This document shows positions 39,526 to 48,809 of a stretch of 64,000 nucleotides of DNA, piece by piece. A program made the position numbers and the translations under genes. Where the stretch lies: NCBI RefSeq assembly GCF_000774145.1, contig NZ_KN322983.1, positions 62,001-126,000 on the forward strand, in the 5' to 3' direction. Every line of letters begins with the position of its first letter. Position 1 is the stretch's first letter. The DNA is from Pseudomonas mediterranea CFBP 5447. Its GTDB lineage: Bacteria > Pseudomonadota > Gammaproteobacteria > Pseudomonadales > Pseudomonadaceae. Below the pieces are notes generated by a model that did no database searches, was not told the origin of the DNA, and was given only the letters and a program-made list of their open reading frames with translations.

Positions 39526-40416
39526 TCACTCCAGCGGCATCACTGTCACTCGCACTTCGGGATCATGGTTACCGCCCCCCAGGATCACCCCGCGCAACGG
39601 CGACACGTCGGAAAAATCCCGGCCCCAGGCCAGGCTGATGTGCTCCAGGGCCGGCCGTACGTTGTTCGTCGGGTCGAAATCCACCCAGCCCAGTGCCGGG
39701 CAAAACACCGAGATCCAGGCATGGGACGCGTCGGCGCCAATCAGCCGGGGCTGGCCGGGCGGTGGCTGGGTCAACAGGTAGCCGCTGACGTAACGCGCCG
39801 CCAGCCCACGGGAGCGTACGCAGGCCAGCATCAGGTGGGCGAAGTCCTGGCAGACGCCCCGCCGCCGTTCCAGCACCTCCACCAGCGGCGTCGCCACCTG
39901 GGTCGCCTCGGCATCGAACGTGAACTCGTCGAAAATCTTCTCCATCAGCGCCCGGACACACAACATCAATGGGCGTCCCGGCGGGAAGCAGCTTTCGGAA
40001 AACTCGACGAAGCTGCGCTTGAGGTGCACGTAGGGAGACTCGAAACGGTAGCGACACGCGTCCAGCAACGACTCGGACAGCGGCCGGCTGCTGTAGGTCA
40101 GCGCCTGGCAGGTCGACTCCCAGGATGGCGACAGGTTGAAATCAGGCTCCGGGCGGGCCAGCACTTCGATACTCAGGCGGGCATTGACCAGCAACTCGTC
40201 ATGGGGCCGTTCGAAAGCCAGGCGGATCAGTGGATTACCGAAGACATCCAGCTCATCCCGGCGGGTCGTCGGCTCGGGGCTGATCACCAACTGCTGGTCG
40301 GTGCAACGCTGCCAATCGCAGGGTCGAGGCCACAGGTGGGCAAGCTGCTGGGCCAGGGACACCGGGCTGTCGTAGTGGTAATGGGTGTCGTGAAGAATCT
40401 GGTAGCGGGCGCTCAT
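39526..40416 (-). CDS. Transglutaminase-like protein (Transglut_N/core)
   Basis: A 296-residue bacterial transglutaminase-like protein starting MSARYQILHDTHYHYDSPVSLAQQ. The N-terminal beta domain (residues 1-~85) is followed by the papain-like core: the nucleophile in RRGVCQDFAHLMLACVRSRG near 172, the histidine in DASHAWISVF near 208, and the aspartate in VDFDPTNN near 223. Such domains act as proteases or transferases on peptides. An adjacent ATG one codon earlier (40419) is possible. The start overlaps the 3' end of the ATP-grasp/alpha-E gene. It is the third gene of a conserved cluster. Confidence 0.88.
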   Translation of the reverse strand: MSARYQILHDTHYHYDSPVSLAQQLAHLWPRPCDWQRCTDQQLVISPEPTTRRDELDVFGNPLIRLAFERPHDELLVNARLSIEVLARPEPDFNLSPSWESTCQALTYSSRPLSESLLDACRYRFESPYVHLKRSFVEFSESCFPPGRPLMLCVRALMEKIFDEFTFDAEATQVATPLVEVLERRRGVCQDFAHLMLACVRSRGLAARYVSGYLLTQPPPGQPRLIGADASHAWISVFCPALGWVDFDPTNNVRPALEHISLAWGRDFSDVSPLRGVILGGGNHDPEVRVTVMPLE

Positions 40417-42902
40417 CATACGGACACCGTGCGTTGGCTGACGTCATCGACGTGGGCAAAATGACGCAGGGCCAGGCGATCCGACACCTGGCCGCTGACA
40501 TCGGCCACTTCCTGCAGCAGGTCGGCCAGGCCATCGAGCGCGGCGCGCAGGCTGGCTTCGCCGAACAACGGGTTCTCCAGGCAGCGCAGGTCAAAGCGCG
40601 ACAGGCGCGTCACCAACTCCGGCAGCGCGGTTTCCCTGGGCGCGCCAAAGTCATCGTTCAGGCGCTTGAGGGTACGAGCCACCAGTTTCAACTGGAAGAG
40701 CACTGCATGGGGGTTCTGCTCGTCCAGCAGCAACAGGTCGAGCACTGGGATCAACTGGGCGACCGCCAGGTAACGCGAGCGGTAGGTGATGCTGCTGTTA
40801 CCCAGCTCCAGCAGCCATTCCAGCCCGGCCTGATCGAACACCGCCTCACCCCGCAGGAACGCGGCCAGACTGCTGCTGAGAAACTGCAGGCGCTCCAGGC
40901 GCCGGCCGATCATCAGGAAGCGCCAGCCCTCGTCACGGGTCATGTCGTCCAGGGCAAAGCCGGACAACGCCGCCAGGGACATCACCAGTCGATTGAGAAA
41001 ATCCAGCAGCTCGCCGAAATCCGCTTCGCCGGTTTCCAGCTCCAGGGCCTCGCGTTGCAACTCCACCAACGCTTGCCAGTTCTCCCGGGACAACTTGCCA
41101 CGCACCTGCGAGGCCGCCCACTGCAGGCGCTGCAGGTTGGAGCGCAGGCTGAACGACCAATCGTCACCCAGTAACGCCGCCAGCAGACGCTCGGGCAGTT
41201 CGCCCTCTTCGGGCAGCAGCATCAGGCTCTCACCCAGGGATACCGCCGATTGCAGGGCCTGGGGATCATCGCCATCGACGTAACGCGCCAGCATGATCCG
41301 CAGCAGCCGCGCGCTGTCATCGCAACGCTCGCAATAACGACCAAACCAGAACAGGTTTTCCACCACCCGGGACGGCAGATACGGATCCCGTCGAACCAGG
41401 TCGTGGACGCCCACGGTGCGCTGGGCCTTCCACTGTTCGCTGCCAGGCGCCAGTTCTCCCAGCACCCAAGTGTCCTTGCTCGCGCCGCCACGTTGCATCG
41501 ACACCACTTCGGCATCGGCCTCGGCCGCCACGCGGGTCAAGCCGCCCGGCAACACCCGATAATCGTCCTCACCGGACACCGCGTACACACGCATGCCAAT
41601 AGCCCGCGGCTGCAACAGGCCGTCCTCGGCCTGCCAGACCGGGGCCTGGGACAACTGCGCCAACTCCTGGGCCACGTAGGCGTAAGGCCGCGCCTGGATC
41701 CGCGCCGCCAGACCGGCGCGTTGCTCTTCGCTCAGGTCTCGGCCGAACACCGGCTTGAAGCTCTGGGACGGGAACGCCGGCTTGATCAACAACTGAGGCA
41801 GCTTTTCCAGGGCCTGGGCCAGCACCGGCGGCTCGCCGCACCACCAAGTGGCGATAGAAGGCAGCAACAGGTCCTCGCCGAACAGGAACTGGCAGATTTT
41901 CGGCAGGAACCCCAACAGGCCCGGCGACTCGAGCATGCCACTGCCCAAAGCGTTGGCCACCAGCACCCGGCCCTGGCGCACCGCCTCGAGCAGCCCCGGC
42001 ACACCCAGGGCCGAATCGGTACGCAACTCCAGCGGATCGCAAAAGTCATCGTCGAGCCGACGCATGATCGCGTGGACCCGACGCAGCCCGCTGAGAGTCT
42101 TGAGGTAGACCGTGGCGTCGCGAACGGTCAGGTCGCCCCCCTCCACCAGCGGATAGCCAAGCTGACGCGCCAGGTACAGGTGTTCGAAATAGCTTTCGTT
42201 GAAACGCCCCGGCGTCAACAGCACCACCAGGGGCGGCTCGTCCTCGCTGGGGGCCTGGCGGGCAAGGGTTTCCTGCAAGGTACGGAAGAAACCGGACAGG
42301 TGCTGGACCTTCAGGTCGCGGTAGAGATCGGGGAAGGCGCGGGAGACGATCATGCGGTTTTCCAGCGCATAACCGGCCCCGGAGGGTGCCTGGGTCCGAT
42401 CCGCCGTGACCCACCAGCGCCCATCGGGCGTGCGCGCCAGGTCCACGGCATACAAATGCAGGAAAATCCCTTCCGGAGGGCTGATGCCCTGGCAAGGCCA
42501 GAGGAAGTTGTTGTGCCCGAACACCAGCTCCGCCGGCAGCAGGCCTTCGCTGATCAGCCGTTGTGGCCCGTAGAGGTCGGCCAGCACCGCATTGAGCAAC
42601 CGTGCACGCTGGGCAATACCGGCCGACAGTTGCTTCCATTGCTGCGCATCGATGACATGGGGCAGCAGGTCCAGCTCCCATGGCCGGTCGGCGCCCTTCG
42701 GATCGGCATAGACGTTATAGGTGACGCCGTTTTCCTGGATCTGCCGCGCCAGCAACGCCTGACGCTGCATCAGCTGGGCCGGCGTGCTGCGCTGCAACTG
42801 GTCGAACAGCCGCCGCCAGTGCGGACGCACCGCGCCGTTGCCGTCCAGCAGTTCGTGATAAGTGCCCGTTGTCAGCGGGTAACGGTCAAGCAGGTCAGGC
42901 AT
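40416..42902 (-). CDS. Circularly permuted ATP-grasp plus alpha-E fusion protein
   Basis: An 828-residue fusion. Residues ~1-480 form a circularly permuted type 2 ATP-grasp ligase domain (LPAELVFGHNNFLWPCQGI near 120, FHLYAVDLARTPDGRWWVTADRTQAPSGAGYALENRM-type text near 145-185, and LLIKPAFPSQSFKPVFG near 372). Residues ~505-828 form the alpha-helical alpha-E domain (RVVENLFWFGRYCERCDDSARLLRIML). In many bacteria these are separate genes. The ATP-grasp is expected to make an amide or peptide bond; substrate and product are unknown. It overlaps the following transglutaminase gene, indicating coupling. Confidence 0.88.
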   Translation of the reverse strand: MPDLLDRYPLTTGTYHELLDGNGAVRPHWRRLFDQLQRSTPAQLMQRQALLARQIQENGVTYNVYADPKGADRPWELDLLPHVIDAQQWKQLSAGIAQRARLLNAVLADLYGPQRLISEGLLPAELVFGHNNFLWPCQGISPPEGIFLHLYAVDLARTPDGRWWVTADRTQAPSGAGYALENRMIVSRAFPDLYRDLKVQHLSGFFRTLQETLARQAPSEDEPPLVVLLTPGRFNESYFEHLYLARQLGYPLVEGGDLTVRDATVYLKTLSGLRRVHAIMRRLDDDFCDPLELRTDSALGVPGLLEAVRQGRVLVANALGSGMLESPGLLGFLPKICQFLFGEDLLLPSIATWWCGEPPVLAQALEKLPQLLIKPAFPSQSFKPVFGRDLSEEQRAGLAARIQARPYAYVAQELAQLSQAPVWQAEDGLLQPRAIGMRVYAVSGEDDYRVLPGGLTRVAAEADAEVVSMQRGGASKDTWVLGELAPGSEQWKAQRTVGVHDLVRRDPYLPSRVVENLFWFGRYCERCDDSARLLRIMLARYVDGDDPQALQSAVSLGESLMLLPEEGELPERLLAALLGDDWSFSLRSNLQRLQWAASQVRGKLSRENWQALVELQREALELETGEADFGELLDFLNRLVMSLAALSGFALDDMTRDEGWRFLMIGRRLERLQFLSSSLAAFLRGEAVFDQAGLEWLLELGNSSITYRSRYLAVAQLIPVLDLLLLDEQNPHAVLFQLKLVARTLKRLNDDFGAPRETALPELVTRLSRFDLRCLENPLFGEASLRAALDGLADLLQEVADVSGQVSDRLALRHFAHVDDVSQRTVSV

Positions 42903-43007
42903 GGAAAGCTCGGCAGGCGGCAGTGAAAGGTGAGACTAGCGCAAGGGCGTGATGCCCGGATAGATGCCATGGCTTGGCATGTGAACGGCATGACCGGCCC
43001 AATACCT

Positions 43008-43146
43008 CTGTGGCAAGGGGATTTATCCCCGCGGGGGGCGAAGCCCCCATATCGATGCCTGCTACACCGCGTTGCCCTGGATTAGGGCCGCTGCGCAGCC
43101 CAGCGGGGATAAATCCCCTCGCCACAGCAAGCTCCCTCGCCACAGG
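43008..43146. repeat. TGGCGAGGGGATT-type composite palindrome
   Basis: TGTGGCAAGGGGATTTATCC at the left and GGATAAATCCCCTCGCCACA at the right with inner GCGGGGGGCGAAGCCCCC and GGGCCGCTGCGCAGCCC hairpins; an extra CTCCCTCGCCACA half follows. It separates two genes of the ATP-grasp cluster. Confidence 0.85.
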
Positions 43147-43166
43147 TCAATCGGCTCCGGTATCGC

Positions 43167-46100
43167 TTATTTTTGTAGCATCCCCTGAAAGTGCCGCAGA
43201 TCGAGCGTCAGAGGAAACTCCTCATCCACCGCCAGACTGGGGATCGGCAGTTTCCCAGGTGTATGTCCCAGGCGGAAGAAACGCGCCATCCGCCGGCTCT
43301 CGGCCTCGTTGGCGTTCACCGGCAGGCTGTCGTAATTGCGCCCGCCCGGATGGGCCACATGGTACTGGCAACCGCCTACGGAGCGTTGCATCCAGGTGTC
43401 GAGCAGATCGAAGACCAGCGGCGCGTGGACCGGGATGGTCGGCTGCAAGCAACTGGCCGGCTGCCAGGCACGGAAGCGCACCCCGGCGACGAACTCTCCA
43501 ACCCGGCCGGTGGGTTGCAGCGGCACCGGCGCTCCGTTGCACGTCAACAGATACCGTTGCGGCGCCAGGCCGTTGAGCTTGACCTGCAAGCGCTCCAGGG
43601 ACGAATCCACATAACGCACGGTGCCACCGACTGCGCCCTCCTCACCCAATACATGCCAGGGTTCCAGGGCCTGGCGCAATTGCAGCTCGATACCGCCTGC
43701 CGCATAGTCGCCCACTTTCGGAAAGCGAAACTCCAGATGCGCAGCGAACCACTCGGCCCGCAACGGGTAGCCGGCGCCATTCAGCTCTTCGATGACGTCG
43801 GCGAAGTCCTGCTCGATGAAGTGGGGCAACAGGAACCGGTCATGCAGCTCGGTGCCCCAGCGCGCCAGCTTGGCCGGCGCATAGGGTTCGCGCCAGAACC
43901 GCGCCACCAACGCTCGCAACAGTAATTGCTGAGCCAGGCTCATGCGGGCATGAGGAGGCATTTCAAAGGCACGCAGTTCCAGCAGGCCGAGACGCCCGGT
44001 GGCGCCGTCCGGCGAATACAGCTTGTCGATGCAGAATTCGGCGCGGTGGGTGTTGCCGGTCACGTCGATCAGCAGGTGGCGCAACAACCGGTCGACCAGC
44101 CAGGGCGGGCACTCCTCACCGGGCGCCGGCATTTGCGCAAAGGCGATTTCCAATTCGTACAGCGCATCGTTACGGGCTTCGTCCACCCGGGGCGCCTGGG
44201 ACGTCGGGCCGATGAACAATCCGGAAAACAGGTACGACAGGGACGGATGGTTGTGCCAGTAGCTGATCAGGCTGCGCAGTAGATCGGGACGTCGCAGGAA
44301 CGGTGAGTCGGCCGGTGTCGCACCGCCGAGGACGAAATGGTTGCCGCCGCCCGTACCGGTGTGCCGGCCGTCGATCATGAACTTCTCGGTGGTCAGCCGG
44401 GTTTGTCGTGCCTGCTCGTAGAGAAATTCGGTGCGCTCGACCAATTCATCCCAAGACGCCGACGGCTGCACATTCACTTCAATCACCCCCGGATCCGGCG
44501 TGATGCGGAAGTTGCCCAGGCGTGGATCGCTCGGCGGCTCGTAGCCTTCCAACAGCACCGGGCACTGCAACTCCTCGGCCGTGGCCTCGATGGCGCTGAC
44601 CAGTTCAAGGTAATCCTCGACCCGCTCCAGGGGCGGCATGAACAGATACAACCGACCCTCGCGGGCCTCGGCGCAGAAGGCGGTGCGGGTCAGCCAGTCG
44701 GCGGACACGTCGATTTCCGGTACGCGATCCTCTTCGATCAACGCCGCGCCGTGACGGGCCAGTTGTTCGGTGTCGGGCAGCCCGGGCAAATCCTGGTTCG
44801 GGTCGGTGGGGTGGATGAACGGATATTCGGCTGCCGTCACCCACGGCTGGGACGCCAGCGGCAGGCGATAGCCCAAGGGCGAATCCCCCGGCACCAACCG
44901 ACAGTGGTTGTCCCGCAGGTACCAGCGACCGCTCTGCCATTGATCGCCCTTGGCGGTACGGGCCAGTGGCAGGACCTGGCCGATGACTTTGTCCAGGCCC
45001 TGGCTGAAGACCTTGCGCAAGCGTCCCCGCTCCAGGGCGTCGTCCAGGCGTGGGTCCTGGGCGCTGACATTCGAGGGCAACGCGCCTTCGCGCCAGAGGT
45101 AATAGAAATTGTCTTCGTAGGCCGGAAACACGAAGCGCGCAGGAATGTTCAAACGCTCAGCGACACTCGTCAGAAAACGCCCGGCCATCTCGCCATCGGC
45201 GCCGTAGTCTCGTTGCTCGTCCGCGATCAAGTCGCTGTTGTGCCAGATCGGCACGCCGTCACGTCGCCAATAGCAGTTGAGGGACCAGCGCGGTAGTTGT
45301 TCGCCGGGGTACCACTTGCCTTGGCCGAAATGCACCAGCCCCTGGGGCGCGTAGTGCTTGCGCATGCGCTGGAACAGCTCGGCGGAGAGCCGGCGCTTGT
45401 CCGGGCCGAGCGCCGCGGTGTTCCATTCGGCGCCGTCCGGGTCATCGATGGAGACGAAGGTCGGCTCGCCACCCATGGTCAGCCGCACATCGCCTTGCAG
45501 CAGGTCAGCGTCGATCTGCCGGCCCAATGCCTGGATCGCCAGCCATTGCTCTTCCGTATAAGGCTTGGTCACCCGCGGCGCTTCCCAGACCCGCTCCACG
45601 GACATCTCATGGCTGAACTCGCACTCGCACGGTTCCACCAGGCCCGTAATCGGCGCCGCCGATGAAGGATCGGGGCTGCACGCCAGCGGAATATGCCCTT
45701 CCCCGGCAAACAGGCCGGACGTCGCATCCAGGCCGATCCAACCGGCGCCAGGCAGGTAGACCTCGCACCAGGCATGCAGGTCGGTGAAGTCCACTTCGGT
45801 ACCGGACGGGCCGTCGAGGCTTTTCACATCGGCGGTCAACTGGATCAGGTAGCCGGAGACGAACCGCGCCGCCAGGCCCAGGTGACGCAACAGTTGCACC
45901 AGCAGCCAGGCCGAGTCGCGGCAGGAACCGGACGCCTGCTCCAAGGTGTGCTCCGGGGTCTGGACACCGGGCTCCATGCGGATCAGGTAGCTGATGTCGT
46001 TGTGCAGGCGCTGATTGAGCGCCACCAGGAAATCCACCGCCGGCAGCGGCGTGCGGTCGATGCCATCCAGGTAGGCCTTGAATTTCGGGGTGAGCGGCAG

Positions 46101-46460
46101 CGTCTCCAGGTACGGCATCAGCTCGTGTTTCTCATCGACGCCGTAGACGAACGGAATCTGCTCGGCGTAGGGCTCGAGGAAAAAGTCGAACGGATTGAAC
46201 ACCGCCATTTCCGCCAGCAGGTCGACCTCGATCCGCAGTTCTGCGGTTTTCTCAGGGAAGACCAGGCGCGCCAGGTAATTGCCCTGGGGATCCTGCTGCC
46301 AGTTGATGAAGTGCTGCTCAGGCGAAACTTTCAGCGCATAGGAAAGAATCCGCGTACGGCTGTGGGGCGCGGGGCGCAGGCGAACGATCTGCGGACCAAG
46401 TTCGACGGCACGGTCGTAGCGGTAATGCGTGACGTGATGCAATGCGACATGGATCGACAC
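43167..46460 (-). CDS. Transglutaminase + DUF2126 putative amidoligase
   Basis: A 1097-residue protein. The GTG at 46460, 6 bases after AGGAGG, gives MSIHVALHHVTHYRYDRAVELGPQ. Residues 1-~290 are a transglutaminase-like domain with nucleophile SGSCRDSAWLLVQLLRHLG near 177, histidine in DLHAWCEVYLPG near 218 and aspartate in GLDATSGLF near 233. The remainder is DUF2126, annotated in Pfam as a putative amidoligase, with GGEPTFVSIDDPDGAEWN near 330 and GRHTGTGGGNHFVLGG near 705. It is probably the first gene of the cluster with the ATP-grasp/alpha-E and transglutaminase genes. Biological role unknown. Confidence 0.9.
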   Translation of the reverse strand: MSIHVALHHVTHYRYDRAVELGPQIVRLRPAPHSRTRILSYALKVSPEQHFINWQQDPQGNYLARLVFPEKTAELRIEVDLLAEMAVFNPFDFFLEPYAEQIPFVYGVDEKHELMPYLETLPLTPKFKAYLDGIDRTPLPAVDFLVALNQRLHNDISYLIRMEPGVQTPEHTLEQASGSCRDSAWLLVQLLRHLGLAARFVSGYLIQLTADVKSLDGPSGTEVDFTDLHAWCEVYLPGAGWIGLDATSGLFAGEGHIPLACSPDPSSAAPITGLVEPCECEFSHEMSVERVWEAPRVTKPYTEEQWLAIQALGRQIDADLLQGDVRLTMGGEPTFVSIDDPDGAEWNTAALGPDKRRLSAELFQRMRKHYAPQGLVHFGQGKWYPGEQLPRWSLNCYWRRDGVPIWHNSDLIADEQRDYGADGEMAGRFLTSVAERLNIPARFVFPAYEDNFYYLWREGALPSNVSAQDPRLDDALERGRLRKVFSQGLDKVIGQVLPLARTAKGDQWQSGRWYLRDNHCRLVPGDSPLGYRLPLASQPWVTAAEYPFIHPTDPNQDLPGLPDTEQLARHGAALIEEDRVPEIDVSADWLTRTAFCAEAREGRLYLFMPPLERVEDYLELVSAIEATAEELQCPVLLEGYEPPSDPRLGNFRITPDPGVIEVNVQPSASWDELVERTEFLYEQARQTRLTTEKFMIDGRHTGTGGGNHFVLGGATPADSPFLRRPDLLRSLISYWHNHPSLSYLFSGLFIGPTSQAPRVDEARNDALYELEIAFAQMPAPGEECPPWLVDRLLRHLLIDVTGNTHRAEFCIDKLYSPDGATGRLGLLELRAFEMPPHARMSLAQQLLLRALVARFWREPYAPAKLARWGTELHDRFLLPHFIEQDFADVIEELNGAGYPLRAEWFAAHLEFRFPKVGDYAAGGIELQLRQALEPWHVLGEEGAVGGTVRYVDSSLERLQVKLNGLAPQRYLLTCNGAPVPLQPTGRVGEFVAGVRFRAWQPASCLQPTIPVHAPLVFDLLDTWMQRSVGGCQYHVAHPGGRNYDSLPVNANEAESRRMARFFRLGHTPGKLPIPSLAVDEEFPLTLDLRHFQGMLQK

Positions 46461-46634
46461 GGCGTGCCTCCTGCAACCTGGGCGGAATAGAAAGCGGCGC
46501 AAGACTTATGCCATGCAGGCTGGCCGGACACTTTCTTCGTCTACTCAAGGCAGTAGAGCACTAAAACCGAACGATGCCCGACTTCCCATGCGCAGAGGTG
46601 CACATAAATGTGGCGGGGATCGTAGCGAATCGAC

Positions 46635-47096
46635 TCAGCAGCGGGGGCGCGAGGTCTTCATCGCTTGGGTGAGGCGTTCACGCTGGCGGCGAACTTCGAC
46701 GAGTTTGCTGCGCATTTCCCGGTGGCGTTTGCTGTTGAGAAGGAGCAGAGCAAGCAATGAAAAAAGCAGACTTAAACTGTAGATCAGTCTGTTGGGACGA
46801 TATTCAATCGTAGGCAGTACACATAAAAAGCAAAGCCCCAGCACTATTACCAACGGCACCACCCAGCGAGGACGTCCGCGCGCAATCATGAAATTGCAAT
46901 GCACGATGACAAGGGTGAGGGCAATCCCACTCAGGAAAGACCACTTCGCGCCTTCGGCCAGGGGAAGGTTGCGAAAATAGCTGTCAAAGAACAGCGGAAT
47001 CGCACATGCCAAAGCAAAGATCGATGCCAATATCGCCCCGATGAAAACGGGAAAATAGTTAAACAAAAAACTGCGGATGTTGGATCGGTCACTCAC
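46635..47096 (-). CDS. Four-helix membrane protein, paralogue 2 (candidate immunity)
   Basis: Using the GTG at 47096, this encodes 153 residues, exactly the length of its upstream neighbour; a 183-residue version from 47186 adds unrelated text. Four hydrophobic helices are visible (FIGAILASIFALACAIPLFF; LSGIALTLVIVHCNFMIA; VVPLVIVLGLCFLCVLP; LIYSLSLLFSLLALLLL), then a basic cytoplasmic tail NSKRHREMRSKLVEVRRQRE nearly identical to that of the neighbour. The gene is visibly AT-richer than the flanks. No known family recognised. Paired paralogues after a membrane-active protein suggest immunity functions; this is inference. Confidence 0.7.
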   Translation of the reverse strand: MSDRSNIRSFLFNYFPVFIGAILASIFALACAIPLFFDSYFRNLPLAEGAKWSFLSGIALTLVIVHCNFMIARGRPRWVVPLVIVLGLCFLCVLPTIEYRPNRLIYSLSLLFSLLALLLLNSKRHREMRSKLVEVRRQRERLTQAMKTSRPRC

Positions 47097-47192
47097 CGTC
47101 GATCTCTCATATAGGTGTCTGGCATTGGTCAGTAGATTTCCTCCAGCAGACAACGGTACAAGTTTAGCAGTCGTGCCGCCGAGCAAATGGCC

Positions 47193-47654
47193 TCAGCGAC
47201 GCGCCCGTGAGGCCTTGGAAGCTTGGATGATTGCCTCGCGTTGTCGACGAATCTCAACCAACCTGCTGCGCATTTCGCGGTGGCGCTTGCTGTTGAGCAA
47301 CAGCAAGCCTAATAGCGGAAACAACACAGCCAGCCCATAAAGCACTGTATGAGGGGCGAAGTAAATCATCGGCAGCACAAACGCCAGGCAGGCCGCAAAC
47401 ACCCCCACCAGCAGCCACACCCAGCGCGGTCGTCCCCACAGGACCATCAGGTTACCGTGGGCCACCAGCAGGGTGACCACAGCACCAGCCAGCATGATGT
47501 AGGTGCCGCTGTCTTCCAGCGACCATGATCGGAAATAGGTGACAAACGCCAGCGCAAGAGCCAAGGCAACGGAAAGGTAAGCGGTGAAGATGGCCGCTAT
47601 GAAGCCAAGGAAGTGCCGCTGGAAGAACACCCTGAGCGTCAGTTCCTTGTTCAT
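47193..47654 (-). CDS. Four-helix membrane protein, paralogue 1 (candidate immunity)
   Basis: A 153-residue protein with four transmembrane helices (residues ~17-42, 50-72, 78-98, 100-120), a GRPRW motif after helix 2 and a basic tail NSKRHREMRSRLVEIRRQRE. It overlaps the stop of the preceding 306-residue gene by 4 bases (ATGA), so the two are translationally coupled. The paralogue downstream shares GRPRW and the tail almost unchanged while the helices have diverged, a pattern consistent with tandem duplication. Function unknown; an immunity role is inferred from layout. Confidence 0.75.
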   Translation of the reverse strand: MNKELTLRVFFQRHFLGFIAAIFTAYLSVALALALAFVTYFRSWSLEDSGTYIMLAGAVVTLLVAHGNLMVLWGRPRWVWLLVGVFAACLAFVLPMIYFAPHTVLYGLAVLFPLLGLLLLNSKRHREMRSRLVEIRRQREAIIQASKASRARR

Positions 47655-48571
47655 TCATCGAACTCTTCATACAGACCAATGGCAATGGTTTTGACATTGC
47701 CCGATAACGCACTCCCGGTCAGCCCGATAGCGGCCCCGAGGGAGTCTTTGATCTGCGTGATGGTGCCGTGCCTGAGCTCTGCGGCGGTGTATCGCTTGGG
47801 CAACGCGCCGGCAAGCTGCTTCAGCTTGAGCATCTTTGACGTCAGGCGCGGGTCGTTGATGCTCAACAGCTCCTTGGTTAACTTGGCCCGTTCCTGCCTG
47901 TTCAATCCCCTCAGGACCTCGCGCATTGTCTTGCCCGTCGAAGCCTTGGCGACCCTCACCAATTTGATCGTCGTCAATGCCGAAGCACCCACGCCCACCA
48001 GCGAAGCCGCATCCAGACCTATCGAGACGTTCTGGTACCAACCTTCGCTGTCCAGCCAGTCATTCGCTTCGGGTTTGGCAATTTCAAGCGTGGTGCGAGC
48101 AAGGCCGTTAACACACTGCAGGCTGCTGGCCCCCGCCGCCGTCCAGGCAATTGCCACCATGACGCCGCTGGCACCGGCACTGAAGGGTATCAGCAGGGTC
48201 CCGCTGGCGATCACCGACCAACTGATCAACGCACCCGCACAGGACAGGGTGGTGTTCACCGCTTCCATAACCAGGCGCGATTCGCGGGGGTTGCTCTGTA
48301 CCTGCTGGGCGAACTGCTCCGGCGTTATGTACTTCTGCGCCTCGCGCAAGATGATCCGCTTGGGCTTGATGCTGCAGATCGGCTTGAACTCGCGCAGGGT
48401 CACCACGTTGAACTCCGCATCGATATACACCACGCCAGCACCGACAATGCCGGGGTCGGCGTCAATGGCGGCGAACAGCCTTGGCAGGTTGATCTGGCTT
48501 TCGATGCGTTGGCGGGCCATGAACTGGGAGGGACTGTAGTCCATGCCGATGCCGGGTAACGGGGTGCTCAT
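47651..48571 (-). CDS. Glycine-rich membrane-inserting protein, candidate toxin
   Basis: A 306-residue protein starting MSTPLPGIGMDYSPSQFMARQ, chosen because AAGGA is 8 bases upstream; two more ATGs lie just before. Residues 1-100 look soluble (GIVGAGVVYIDAEFNVVTLRE, AQKYITPEQFAQQVQ). A Gly/Ala/Ser-rich hydrophobic hairpin covers ~105-153 (IASGTLLIPFSAGASGVMVA), another hydrophobic segment ~180-200, and a final one ~278-300. There is no signal peptide. I recognise no characterised family. Small-residue-rich helices without a secretion signal, coupled to membrane protein genes, resemble pore-forming effectors exported by type VI or similar systems. This is inference. Confidence 0.65.
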   Translation of the reverse strand: MSTPLPGIGMDYSPSQFMARQRIESQINLPRLFAAIDADPGIVGAGVVYIDAEFNVVTLREFKPICSIKPKRIILREAQKYITPEQFAQQVQSNPRESRLVMEAVNTTLSCAGALISWSVIASGTLLIPFSAGASGVMVAIAWTAAGASSLQCVNGLARTTLEIAKPEANDWLDSEGWYQNVSIGLDAASLVGVGASALTTIKLVRVAKASTGKTMREVLRGLNRQERAKLTKELLSINDPRLTSKMLKLKQLAGALPKRYTAAELRHGTITQIKDSLGAAIGLTGSALSGNVKTIAIGLYEEFDE

Positions 48572-48621
48572 ATCAATCATCCTTGGAAATCTGAAGGTCA
48601 ACGCTTTAGCAACACGGCCTC

Positions 48622-48733
48622 TGTGGCGAGGGAGCTAAGCCGTCGCAATATGGATGATGCAAGCTGCCAGGGAGACACTGTCGGTTGATCGGGGCTGCTG
48701 CGCAGCCCAGCGGGAGCGAGCTCCCTCGCCACA
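48622..48733. repeat. GTGGCGAGGGAGCT-type repeat flanking the accessory unit
   Basis: TGTGGCGAGGGAGCTAAGCC at the left and CGGGAGCGAGCTCCCTCGCC at the right with an inner GGGGCTGCTGCGCAGCCC hairpin. Confidence 0.8.
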
Positions 48734-48809
48734 AAGGCATCACCACGCTTGACCTCCCGGAACAGGGGCGGGCGCCACGATAGCAAAGGAGTAGCACTGC
48801 CGCTAGAAA

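Noticed and set aside
46635..48571. Toxin-antitoxin module of the classical small type II kind
   Set aside because: None of the products looks like a small nuclease or a DNA-binding antitoxin; all are membrane-associated.
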